Source of the DNA: JAADHY01 sp964428935
GTDB lineage: Bacteria; Planctomycetota; Planctomycetia; Planctomycetales; Planctomycetaceae
Direction: 5' to 3'
Assembly: GCA_964428935.1 (NCBI GenBank)
Contig: CAYSAG010000040.1
Span: forward strand, 1-25,242
Length of the DNA: 25,242 nt
The notes beneath the pieces were generated by a model. It worked only from the letters and a program-made list of their open reading frames with translations, did no database searches and was not told the origin of the DNA. Shown in pieces: positions 17,901 through 25,147 of the stretch (its first letter is position 1; each line of letters starts with the position of its first letter). The translations under genes and the position numbers were made by a program.

Positions 17901-18864
17901 CACGAAGTTGGCCGTCTTTCGGTCGGACGACGGGCGGCCGCCGCGGGTGTGGGACGTGACGGAACGGCGGTTCGGCGCGGAGTGGTCGGGGTTGGAGCGG
18001 GTGAAGAGGGCCGCGTGGTCGCCAGACGGGCAGTGGCTGGCGGCCGGTGCCGCTTCGGCCGTCTCGGTCTGGGACGCTTCGTCGGGAAAAGGAAAGACGC
18101 TCGAACACGACCTCGGTCTGGCTCCAGTGGCTTGGTCACGGGACGGACGGCGGCTGGCGGCCGCGAGCAACGAGGGCGTTCTGGTGTGGGAGCGAGACGG
18201 CAGGGTCTTTCGCAACGTCGGGCGGTTTCCGTGCCCGGTGAGGGAGCCGCAGCGGGTCGCATGGTCGGAGGACAGCTCCAAGTTGGCCGTCGCCAGCACC
18301 CACGAGCTGGCTGTGCTGGACGCGTCCAGCGGCCGTCTTTTGAACCGTTTCGAACTGGAAGTGGGCTACGGCTTGGCTTGGACGAACCAGGACCGCAAGC
18401 TGCTGGTGGGGCAGTCTCGGTTGGGCACCCGTGGCGAGTCGTGCGGGGCTGTCGTGGCCGTCGATTTGCTCACGGGTCGGGCGGAGGAAGTGTACCGGTT
18501 TCGGGCTTTCCGGACCTGGGCCATTTCTCCCGCGGGGCGACACGTCGTCGCTGGCTCGGGCGGACTGCGCGTCCACGACCTGGCCGCACGGCGGCTGGTT
18601 TACACGACGTTTCTTTTCGTCTTCGACCCGGCCTACATGAGTGCTCCGCTGAGCTGGGTTGCGGTCAGCACCGACGGGCACTACCGTGGTTCGGCGGGCG
18701 TGGAACGTTTTTTGGCGTGCGTCGCTCAGACCGACCAGGGACTGGTCACGTTGACGCCCGAGGAGTTTTCGGCTCGGTTCGGCTGGAAAAACGAGCCGGA
18801 ACGAGTTGGTTTGCCAGACGAGAGCGAAGCTGGCGAGGAACGGGAGGGCCCGTCTGTCCGGTGA
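14995..18864 (+). CDS. Membrane Ser/Thr protein kinase with ZAS-like zinc knuckle and WD40-like propeller
   Basis: A 1289-residue one-protein receptor kinase. Residues 1-45 form a zinc anti-sigma (ZAS/zf-HC2)-like motif: C5, then H30-x3-C34-x2-C37 (KHLHQCAQC). The kinase domain runs from ~110 to 375: glycine loop GRGGMG (117-122), K139 (VALKVL), catalytic H230-R231-D232 (HRDVKPSN), metal-binding D250 in DLG instead of DFG, and GTVDYIAPEQ. One membrane helix follows Arg-rich sequence at ~433-452, then a low-complexity linker to ~580. From ~585 to 1245 there are many WD40-like blades with the repeated SPDG turn and VWD/LWN ends. The tail WVAVSTDGHYRG...LTPEEFSARFGWKN is typical of planctomycete propeller proteins. 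GGAGGG (14983-14988) fixes the ATG. It probably acts with the upstream sigma factor. The ligand of the propeller is unknown. Confidence 0.93.
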   Translation: MATTCPTRCQLVDFVLGKLDEHDEEVVSKHLHQCAQCAALVERLEAEVSDELLRLLRRSGSGEPFPEESECRQVLNRLKSLLSGPFGFALTQRQTELREERRPPQRLGQYEILERIGRGGMGTVYKARHVRLDRVVALKVLGPERTTPSAVARFEREMKAIGGVEHPNVVRAFDADEEEGFYYIVMDFVDGVSLSALVKRLGPLPVPDACELARQAALGLQAIHEHGLVHRDVKPSNLMLTRSGQVKVLDLGLSRLRRELVEADVTASGTVVGTVDYIAPEQCGDSRHVTIRADLYSLGCTLYELLCGHPPFSGPKYKTWGEKIAGHVFHTPVPIEERRTEVPPGLATVVRRLLQKKPEDRYAEPLEVAEALAPFAQGSDLARLVRQAERAGQVPGSTVGEECRTVWDQGAGRPAASTTKTRPLGRVFLRRRAAVVTALLFLVFAAGALFFLGPWNTEKWTGSLKESQPRSGRQGTGLYTATAAGRERVGHAGVADAKAALEGPASADEDGLDGKDVGDGNRQAGAGRLVAARSERGRQPGPSQPTLAELVSEGLASREENLSPGTVPRAGLRKWGLFPNSLNAHAIDGALSPDGRLVAALTHSGVVYVWDWRAGRLLFLLPHLCSGQVGATNVLWHPDGRHLAVLCRGRVDLWRLEGHTARPLWSFRPPTVRYRLPPSRHRCGRGRFAAFSPDGRWLANAMKDGSVAIVEVETGRVLRHLLGHVSFVTAVDWSPADDCLASGSADGTVVLWNRTDWRARLTLKPPSAGVVVAWLRFSPDGQSLAVGYGSLSGGDARAARILLVDTQTGAARAELPAPNTTHYALAWSPDGRYLLATGWPLGHASLWNLNERKRLAHEFAPELTAVSFTDDLQTVALFQWNGRVSVWEPSGLREDRWRPATAPSSQVLAGRNYYTPANIHFSPNGRFWTVCCPRAAGLVPQAVWLWDTADATVRAVVRGYDWGVPTNDGTKLAVFRSDDGRPPRVWDVTERRFGAEWSGLERVKRAAWSPDGQWLAAGAASAVSVWDASSGKGKTLEHDLGLAPVAWSRDGRRLAAASNEGVLVWERDGRVFRNVGRFPCPVREPQRVAWSEDSSKLAVASTHELAVLDASSGRLLNRFELEVGYGLAWTNQDRKLLVGQSRLGTRGESCGAVVAVDLLTGRAEEVYRFRAFRTWAISPAGRHVVAGSGGLRVHDLAARRLVYTTFLFVFDPAYMSAPLSWVAVSTDGHYRGSAGVERFLACVAQTDQGLVTLTPEEFSARFGWKNEPERVGLPDESEAGEEREGPSVR

Positions 18865-18999
18865 CAGCTGCGTTTCGACGCGGTGTCGAGGCCGGGACGC
18901 GTGCTCGTGCCGGTCGGCAGGTCGTCCGGACGAGCGGGACCTGTGTGTCGGAACCGAGTTCCGGCTGCCGGCGAAAAAGTGTGCGCGAAAGTGGGACCC

Positions 19000-19281
19000 A
19001 TGGCCAAAGAAGTCCCCTTGTTCTGTGCTCGCTGCGCCCGTCCTCTTTTCCCTGGTCGGGGCGACTTCTACGTGGTCCGAATCGAAGCCATGGCCGACCC
19101 GTCGCCGCCGGTTTTCGACGACGAGGACCTTCAGCGTGACCCGTCGAATGAAATTTCTCGGTTGTTGGAAGAAATGAAAGACCTGTCCGAGCAGGAGCTC
19201 ATGGACCAGGTTTACCGCCGTCTGGTCCTGCACCTTTGCCGGCCGTGCTACGAGCGTTGGATCGAGAACCCGACGGGTTGA
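19000..19281 (+). CDS. Small conserved hypothetical protein with two CxxC knuckles
   Basis: This 93-residue protein is of unknown function. C9-x2-C12 (LFCARCARPL) near the start and C80-x2-C83 (LCRPCYERW) near the end could together bind one zinc ion. They are separated by a beta-like segment GDFYVVRIEAMADPSPPVF and an acidic helical part (SRLLEEMKDLSEQELMDQVY). The ATG at 19000 is chosen because the in-frame extension back to 18883 is Arg/Gly-rich and has no family look; the Shine-Dalgarno is weak (GTGGGA). It lies 135 bases after the kinase on the same strand and may be co-transcribed. Its stop is one base from the stop of the opposing PEBP gene. A protein-binding or regulatory role is only a guess. 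Confidence 0.72.
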   Translation: MAKEVPLFCARCARPLFPGRGDFYVVRIEAMADPSPPVFDDEDLQRDPSNEISRLLEEMKDLSEQELMDQVYRRLVLHLCRPCYERWIENPTG

Positions 19282-19282
19282 G

Positions 19283-19945
19283 TCAGCGCGAGTACGTCCC
19301 GACCAGTTCGCCTTGTCCAATGACGTGCCCTTCCATGGCTTTTTCCAGCGTTTTCTTGTCGACGCCGGCGGGCAGGTCGAGCTCGGTGTCCAAGGCGTAA
19401 ATCTTGAAGTGGTAGTGGTGCGTGCCGTGGCCGGGTGGCGGAGCTGGTCCGCGGTAGCCAATGGTCTGGCCCGACGGCCACGAGTTCTTGCCCTGAAGGG
19501 CGCCGGCAGGCTCGGACAGCTTGGCCACTTTGGGCAGACCCTCGGGCAGCGACGTCACGGTGGGCGGAATCTTGTAGAGCACCCAGTGGACCCAGGGTTC
19601 GGCCGTCGGGGCGTCTGGGTCGTCGCAAATCAACGCCAACTCTTTCGCTCCCTCCGGTACGCCGCTCCAAGACAGCGGCGGCGAGACGTCCTGGCCGTCG
19701 CCGGTGTACTTGCGAGGAATTCGCTGTCCCTCGGCAAACGCGCTGCTGGTCAGTTTGATTTCCGCCGTCATTTTTCCTGTCCCCCCCTCTTTCGCGCCCA
19801 TGTCGGAAGGCTGTGGACCGGCCGACGGCTGGCGCTGCCCGTCGGTCACCTGGCAACCCGCCAGAACCGCCAGCCAGACAAGGGTGACACTGCACGCTGC
19901 AACCCCAGCGCGCGGCAACCAGCGAACCCAATCCGCGTTCTTCAT
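19283..19945 (-). CDS. YbhB/YbcL-family (PEBP, Raf-kinase-inhibitor-like) lipoprotein
   Basis: A 220-residue exported phosphatidylethanolamine-binding-protein homologue. The N-terminus MKNADWVRWLPRAG is followed by a hydrophobic stretch and the lipobox LAGC with the lipidated Cys31, so it should be membrane-anchored. A Gly/Ser-rich linker leads to the PEBP fold: LTSSAFAEGQRIPRKYTGDG, the ligand-pocket motif DDPDAPTAEPWVHWVLY, and the second signature YRGPAPPPGHGTHHYHF. The ligand of bacterial YbhB proteins is not settled. The start at 19945 is backed by AGAGG about eight bases upstream and by the signal peptide; a longer frame to 20254 would bury the signal. The domain next to the kinase module is suggestive, because eukaryotic PEBP members inhibit kinases, but it is on the opposite strand and exported, so a link is speculative. 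Confidence 0.9.
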   Translation of the reverse strand: MKNADWVRWLPRAGVAACSVTLVWLAVLAGCQVTDGQRQPSAGPQPSDMGAKEGGTGKMTAEIKLTSSAFAEGQRIPRKYTGDGQDVSPPLSWSGVPEGAKELALICDDPDAPTAEPWVHWVLYKIPPTVTSLPEGLPKVAKLSEPAGALQGKNSWPSGQTIGYRGPAPPPGHGTHHYHFKIYALDTELDLPAGVDKKTLEKAMEGHVIGQGELVGTYSR

Positions 19946-20356
19946 TCTCTCGTCCTCTCTCCAGCCCGTGCGGTCAGAAGCGGTTCCGTTTTCTTTCCGG
20001 CCCGGCCGGGTTGCTCCGCCGACGCGGACACCTCGCCGGCCGCAACCCGTCGGGCGCCACGACGCCGTCAGCGACGCGTCGGCGTCTCGACGCGGTCCCT
20101 CTCCACCGTACAGCCGGCAAGCAAGAAACGCCGACGGGGCAGACGGCCTCTTCCAGTCCTCCCGCTCGCACACGGAGTAACCAGCGCTCCCAGCGACCGC
20201 TTCGACCACTCCGAACATTAATCTTGCGGCTTCGTCCAGACGGGTGCAAGGCAACCGGTTCGAGCTGGGGAGCGCGGAGCCGGGGCGGGTGGTCTTCCTC
20301 CGTCGGCCACGACGCTCTGGCCGGTCAAAGAGCCGTCGGTTCGACGCCGGTCTGGC
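19946..20356. other. Intergenic region upstream of the PEBP lipoprotein
   Basis: These 411 bases hold no convincing gene. A tRNA-like fold at about 20277-20359 was considered and rejected. No clear promoter was seen by eye. Confidence 0.5.
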
Positions 20357-20746
20357 TCACCCCAGCCACCGGTGCAGTGTGGCCTTGGCCGCTTCCGCGT
20401 CTTTTTCGATTTCCTCGGCCAACCGTTCGGCGTCGCGCAGGTGCGTGTTGAAGCGTCGCCGGAGCTTGCGGACGTTGTCCGGCTCGAGCGGCTGGGTGAG
20501 GTGGTCGTAGGTGTTGCGAGCTTCGTTGAGCACTTCTTCGCAAAGAGCCATTCGGACCTGCAGGTCACGCGTCACCACTTCACTGATTGTGGCGACGGCC
20601 CTGCGTCCGGACTCCGACTCTCCCAGGCTGGCCTCCAGCGCGACGGCCAACACGCCGCTCCACGCCGACACGACCCGTCGACGCACGGCCATGATTTCGT
20701 CCGACATTTTTCGCAATTCGTCTCGGTCCACGTGTCGGCGTGCCAT
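20357..20746 (-). CDS. Small helical hypothetical protein
   Basis: This 129-residue protein is not recognised. It is almost wholly alpha-helical by composition, rich in Arg, Glu and Ala. A moderately hydrophobic segment, VVSAWSGVLAVALEASL, lies near residues 25-42, and a charged, coiled-coil-like C-terminal half follows (NVRKLRRRFNTHLRDAERLA, EEIEKDAEAAKATLHRWLG). The start at 20746 is well supported by AGGAGAG (20760-20754) seven bases upstream; a GTG 18 codons earlier is less likely. It lies downstream of the acyl-CoA synthetase gene but behind a predicted terminator, so it is probably expressed separately. No signal peptide and no Cys motif. Confidence 0.72.
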   Translation of the reverse strand: MARRHVDRDELRKMSDEIMAVRRRVVSAWSGVLAVALEASLGESESGRRAVATISEVVTRDLQVRMALCEEVLNEARNTYDHLTQPLEPDNVRKLRRRFNTHLRDAERLAEEIEKDAEAAKATLHRWLG

Positions 20747-20829
20747 GGCACCGCTCTCCTTCGTCCCCGGGCGCCGCTGCGCTGAGTCCCGGCCGCTCAC
20801 CGGCTCTCTGGTCGAACGCTAGCCCAATG

Positions 20830-20866
20830 AAAACGACCGACGGACGGTTGTGCGTTCCGCCGGTCG
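20830..20866 (-). terminator. Intrinsic terminator after the acyl-CoA synthetase-GNAT gene
   Basis: On the minus strand CGACCGGCGG (20866-20857) pairs with CCGTCGGTCG (20843-20834) with one G-T wobble. It forms a 10-bp stem with a 13-base loop, followed by TTTTC (20833-20829). It lies 37 bases after the stop codon at 20903. Confidence 0.65.
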
Positions 20867-20902
20867 CCGTCTGTCTGTCCGCTCGTCGTCGGCCCGCCGA
20901 AC

Positions 20903-23686
20903 CTAGCCGCTCGAACCGTCTCCGGAAGAAGCGGCGGGAACCGGCAGGTCGATCGACGCACGAATTTCCGGTGCGTCCAGCGAACGCTCCAGTTTGAACC
21001 CCACTTTCTCGGCCACCCGCCTCATGCCAATGTTCTCAGGCAGCATGGTGGCAAAGATGCGAGTCAGGCCTTCGCGCTGACCGTATTCGACCAGCAACTG
21101 CAGCATGCGAGTGCCGAGGCCTTTCCGCTGGAAAGCGTCGGCGATCAACACAGCGAACTCGCCCTCCGTCGTTCCAGGCACCTTGTTGACTCGCCCGACG
21201 CCCAGAATCTGTCGCTCACCCGTCTGCGGGTCTTTCCGCTCGGCGACCAGCACCAACTGGCGATCGTAGTCCACGAAGCAGACCCTCGCAAGCCGGTCGT
21301 GAGCGATCCGTTCGGACAGCTTGAACGGGTGGAAGTACCGCAACTGAACCGTTCGCTCCGACAACGACTCGTGGAACTTCACCATCAACGGCTCGTCCTG
21401 CGGCATGATCGGCCGAATGGTGACCCGCGTGCCGTCCTTCAGCGTCCACTCGCTGACGTACTGGCGCGGGTACGGACGAATGGCCGGCCGCGGCAATTGG
21501 TCCTCGGTGACCTCCGGCGGGTGCAGCACCACGCGGGCGTCCACGGCGACGATCTGCTCCGACGAGGCCAGCAGCGGGTTGATGTCGCACTCCTTGATCC
21601 ACTTCTGCTCGACCACCAGGTGGCTGAAGTGAACCAGCAGTTGCTCGAGTGCTCGCTGGTCCACCGGCTTTCGTCCCCGCACGCCCTTCAGCGCTTTGTA
21701 GACTTTCGTCTGCTCCATCAGACGCCGAGCCAGCGTGTCGTTCAACGGAGGCAACGCCAGCGCCTGGTCCTGGTAGACCTCGACCAACTGGCCGCCGGAG
21801 CCGAACAGGACGACCGGCCCGAGCTGCTCGTCGATCGTGCTGCCGACAATCAGCTCGTACCCCTCCATCTTGATCATCGGCTGGACCGTCACGCCCTGGA
21901 AGTGCTCGGCGCCGGCCCGTTCTGTCACCGACTGCTGAATTTGCTGGTAAGCCGCTCGGACCGCGTCGGCGTCTTTCAGGTTCAGCTTGACGCCGCCGAC
22001 GTCCGTTTTGTGGGTAATGGTTTCGGAGTAGATTTTCAGGACCACCGGGTAGCCGATGGCCTCGGCGTGCTGGACGGCCTCGTCGACACTGCGAGCGATT
22101 CGCGTCTCGACGGTGGGAATGCCGTAAGCCGCCAGCAGCTCTTTCGACTCCACTTCCGTCAGCAGCGTCCGGCCCGTCGACCGAACCCGCTCGATGATTT
22201 CAGCGGCTTTCGCTCGGTCGGGCACGTCGCCGTCCACGTCCTCCGGCGGCAGCGAAGGCGTCTCGTACAGGCCACGCAAGTTGTAACTGTACCGCCACAT
22301 GTAGGCGAAGACCCGGGCCGCCGTGTCACAGAAGTCGAAGTTCGGAATTTGGGCCCGGTGCAGAATGTCTCGGCCCGCGGCCACTTGAGCTCCGCCCATC
22401 CAACTGGCAATGACCGGCTTGCCGGGAATGCGGGCGTGAGCTTTCAAGGTTTCGGCCGTCATGGTCGGGTCGGTCATGTCCTGCGGAGTCAGAATGACCA
22501 GCAGGCCGTCGGCGTTCGGGTCCTTGGCCGCGGTCTCCAGTGCCTTGGCGTAACGTTCGGGGTCGGCGTCGCCGAGCACGTCGATTGGGTTCCCGCGGCT
22601 CCAGTGCGGCGGCAGGAACTCGTTGAGCGCGGCAATGGTTTCGTCCGACAGTTTCGTCAGCTCGCAACCGGCCTCGATCAACGCGTCCGTCGCCAGAACG
22701 CCCGGGCCACCGGCGTTGGTCACAATGGTCAGGCGAGGACCGCGCGGACGCGGCTGCCGTGACAACACCTCGGCCATGAAGAACAGCTCGGAAATCCGGT
22801 TCACCCGCAACACGCCCGCTCGACGGAACGCGGCGTCCAGCGCCTTGTCGCTGCCCGCCAACGCTCCCGTGTGCGACGCGGCCGCCTTGGCCGCCTCGGC
22901 CGAACGGCCGGCCTTGATGACAATGATCGGCTTGCTCATGGCCACTTCGCGAGCAGCCGACAGGAACGACCGGGCGTCACCCAGCGACTCCATGTACAAC
23001 AGGATGCTCTGTGTCCGCGGGTCGTCGCCCAGGTAGCTGATCAGGTCGCCCCAGCCAATGTCCAGCATCGACCCGATTGAAACGAACGCGCTGAAACCGA
23101 CCCGCTCCTGGAAGCTCCAGTCCAAAATGGCCGTGCACAACGCACCGCTTTGACTGATGAAGGCCACGTTGCCCGGTCGAGCCATGCCGGCGGCGAACGT
23201 TGCGTTCAGGCCCGTCAACGGGTTCATGACACCCAAGCAGTTGGGGCCGATGATTCGAATCTTGCCTTGAGCGGCTTTCAGAATTTCCTGCTCCAGCTTG
23301 GCTCCCTCCGGGCCCATTTCTTTGAAGCCGGCCGAAATGACGATCGCCCCGGGCACTTCCGCTTCCACGCACTCGGCAATGATCTGTGGAACCAGCGGCG
23401 CCCGCGTGACGACCACGGCCAAGTCGACCTGCTCCGGCACGTCCTTGATGGTCGGGTAGGCTTTGATTCCGAGCACGCTGGGACGCTTCGGGTTGACCGG
23501 AAAGACCGTCCCGCCGAACGGGTTGCTGATCAGGTTCCAAAGGACCGTCCGGCCGACGCTGTTGGGCGCCTCGGTGGCTCCGATCACGGCCACCGTCTTG
23601 GGCGCGAAGATCTTGTCCAGGGTTTGCCGGCTGGAACGCAAAATGTTCGAAGAACGATCCGGAATTTCCGCTGCCGCTGACTCCAT
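20903..23686 (-). CDS. NDP-forming acyl-CoA synthetase fused to GNAT acetyltransferase (Pat-like)
   Basis: A 927-residue fusion. The alpha-like part begins with a CoA-binding Rossmann domain (KTVAVIGATEAPNSVGRTV) and succinyl-CoA-ligase-like domains with GPNCLGVMNP and SQSGAL. The phosphorylatable His272 lies in SHTGALAGSDKA. The beta-like ATP-grasp follows from about 555 (LLTEVESKELLAAYGIPTVE, YPVVLKIYS, HKTDVGGVKLNL). The C-terminal GNAT domain (~770-927) has the acetyl-CoA loop Q853-R-K-G-L-G. The order is that of protein lysine acetyltransferases of the PatZ/YfiQ type. In E. coli PatZ the His is replaced, as recalled, whereas here it is kept, so a true ADP-forming acetate/acyl-CoA reaction is possible. 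AGGAGA (23700-23695) sets the ATG at 23686. It is unusually rich in GATC compared with every neighbour; see findings. Confidence 0.93.
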   Translation of the reverse strand: MESAAAEIPDRSSNILRSSRQTLDKIFAPKTVAVIGATEAPNSVGRTVLWNLISNPFGGTVFPVNPKRPSVLGIKAYPTIKDVPEQVDLAVVVTRAPLVPQIIAECVEAEVPGAIVISAGFKEMGPEGAKLEQEILKAAQGKIRIIGPNCLGVMNPLTGLNATFAAGMARPGNVAFISQSGALCTAILDWSFQERVGFSAFVSIGSMLDIGWGDLISYLGDDPRTQSILLYMESLGDARSFLSAAREVAMSKPIIVIKAGRSAEAAKAAASHTGALAGSDKALDAAFRRAGVLRVNRISELFFMAEVLSRQPRPRGPRLTIVTNAGGPGVLATDALIEAGCELTKLSDETIAALNEFLPPHWSRGNPIDVLGDADPERYAKALETAAKDPNADGLLVILTPQDMTDPTMTAETLKAHARIPGKPVIASWMGGAQVAAGRDILHRAQIPNFDFCDTAARVFAYMWRYSYNLRGLYETPSLPPEDVDGDVPDRAKAAEIIERVRSTGRTLLTEVESKELLAAYGIPTVETRIARSVDEAVQHAEAIGYPVVLKIYSETITHKTDVGGVKLNLKDADAVRAAYQQIQQSVTERAGAEHFQGVTVQPMIKMEGYELIVGSTIDEQLGPVVLFGSGGQLVEVYQDQALALPPLNDTLARRLMEQTKVYKALKGVRGRKPVDQRALEQLLVHFSHLVVEQKWIKECDINPLLASSEQIVAVDARVVLHPPEVTEDQLPRPAIRPYPRQYVSEWTLKDGTRVTIRPIMPQDEPLMVKFHESLSERTVQLRYFHPFKLSERIAHDRLARVCFVDYDRQLVLVAERKDPQTGERQILGVGRVNKVPGTTEGEFAVLIADAFQRKGLGTRMLQLLVEYGQREGLTRIFATMLPENIGMRRVAEKVGFKLERSLDAPEIRASIDLPVPAASSGDGSSG

Positions 23687-24892
23687 TGTCGTCGTCTCCT
23701 GACTACCGCAACTCTTCCGACTGTCAGAAGGTCTCCACGAGGCGGACCACCCACAAGGCCTCGCCGAAAAATTCTGCCCCCGGGGGCTCACGCTCGCGCG
23801 GCACGACCCCGCCGCCAACCAGTCACCAAGCCAACGACGGTCGTTCCGCCGACCAGAAGCACCTTGCAGCTGCTGGCGCCGGTGGTAGCCGCTTCAGCTG
23901 GTTTGCCGGGGAGCCCACGTCGAGCTGTGTCTGCTCGTTGCCGGAGCCCAGGCTGGAACGGCGACGTCTTGCAAATCTCATTCCCCGGCCCGCAGATGCT
24001 CGCTCAGCTCGTTGCCGACCAGCCCGACCGCGTCCGCTCACCAGTGCGCGACAGCTTAGCATTCTTCCCCGACAAAACAATCACGCAGCGACCGGCTTTC
24101 GACAAGAAGTCGGCTTTGCCGCCCGCTCGAAAGCCTCTCGGGCCCCTTCCGGTCCGACGCTCGACGCGCCTGGTCGGAGCAGCGTGCTTTGGAAACGGCC
24201 GGTCAGGTTCTCTCTTGCCAGTCGTTCGCAAGGTGCTCTGCGAGCGTTGCGAGGTACGGACGGCGCGGCCCGGTGCGCGCCGACGCCACGGCTCGGCCAG
24301 CGACGGCTGCCGACCGAAGGCTCGGCGCGTTGGCTGAAAGGGCGCCTGTTCCGGCAGAGCTCGCCTCTGCCAGCGGCGGGAAACCGCCTTGGTCGCCGCC
24401 AGCGGCCCGAAAGAATTCCGGGTTGTTGCCGCTGCGTCGCGAGCCGAGACGTGCGAATGGGCGCGACTGTTGGCTCGGTGTGTGCGGTCTTGTCACACAG
24501 ACGTGCGAGTTCGGCCCACGGGAACGCTCGTCGAATTCGGCAGCAGTGGCCACGCGCGGGCTGGCTTGGTGCGGCTGCGCGCAGCTCGGCCGCGCGGAGC
24601 CTCACACGCCGAAGTTCCTGCCGGCTGCTCCGGGGCGGCGCTGGTCGAGCCTTCGGAGTCCCCCGGCCGGCAGCAGAACGAACGGGAGATAAACGTCAGA
24701 CGGTCCTCCGCCACAACCCGTTGGTCGACGAAGGCTTACGTTGACGCCTCTGACCGGATCGCCTAGCCTTCGCCAGCACACTCGAGGTGACGACTGGACG
24801 GGAGCGGCTTGGAGCGTCTGTTGGCTCGCTTTCTGATTCCACTCAGCCGCTCCGACTTCGACTCAACGAAAACCACGAAGGCGGAAGACCTC
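23687..24892. other. Gene-free 1.2-kb divergent region
   Basis: No protein family could be recognised on either strand. Open frames here translate to Arg/Ser/Pro/Ala-rich sequence typical of noncoding GC-rich DNA. I looked for tmRNA, RNase P and SRP RNA signature blocks and saw none. Near the right edge, TTGACG (24741-24746) and TAGCCT (24764-24769), 17 bases apart, form a weak promoter candidate for the following gene. Confidence 0.5.
24741..24769 (+). promoter_or_regulatory. Weak promoter candidate for the YecH-like gene
   Basis: TTGACG and TAGCCT are separated by 17 bases. The -35 is good, but the -10 matches consensus at only three of six positions. Confidence 0.3.
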
Positions 24893-25147
24893 ATGACCAA
24901 TCGAACGAGCATCCACGGACACGAAGTCTTGCGACTGATTGCGGCGGCTCGCCCGCCGCTGACACGCGACGACCTGCGACGCCAGGTCGCGGAGCGTTTC
25001 GGTTCAGACGCTCGGTTCCACACCTGCTCCGGCGAGAACCTCACGCTGGACGAGCTGCTCGAGTTCCTCCACCACCGCGGCAAAGTAGTCGAGCAGGGCG
25101 GTTTCTTGCGCACCGACATTGGACTGATGTGCGACCACTCGGACTGA
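24893..25147 (+). CDS. YecH-type probable metal-binding protein (DUF2492)
   Basis: An 84-residue protein of the small YecH family, whose function is unknown but whose conserved His and Cys suggest metal binding. The diagnostic pieces are IHGHEVL at the start (H8, H10), RFHTCSGENLTLDELLEFL in the middle (H43, C45) and the C-terminal CDH (C80, H82), matching E. coli YecH in order and spacing. The ATG at 24893 follows a modest GGAAG. An in-frame TTG 28 codons upstream would add a segment absent from the family. It stands alone on the plus strand; the next 95 bases to the window end show nothing. Confidence 0.88.
   Translation: MTNRTSIHGHEVLRLIAAARPPLTRDDLRRQVAERFGSDARFHTCSGENLTLDELLEFLHHRGKVVEQGGFLRTDIGLMCDHSD

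Noticed and set aside
17247..19139. A 630-codon plus-strand frame inside and beyond the kinase gene
   Set aside because: It overlaps the propeller coding sequence in another frame and translates to Arg/Gly-rich sequence. The kinase frame has the real repeats.
20277..20359. tRNA-like cloverleaf: 7-bp acceptor GAGCCGG/CTGGCTC and a T-arm with TTCGACG
   Set aside because: The anticodon loop would be 8-10 bases, T8 and normal D-loop purines are missing, no CCA is present, and it overlaps the stop codon of the opposing gene. GC-rich sequence folds easily; covariance scoring (tRNAscan-SE) would settle it.
24081..24605. A 174-codon minus-strand frame in the gene-free region
   Set aside because: The translation is Arg/Pro-rich low-complexity sequence with no recognised motif.
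23686..24744. A 352-codon plus-strand frame in the gene-free region
   Set aside because: Composition is Arg/Ser/Pro/Ala-rich and featureless, with no recognised motif and no ribosome-binding site of note.
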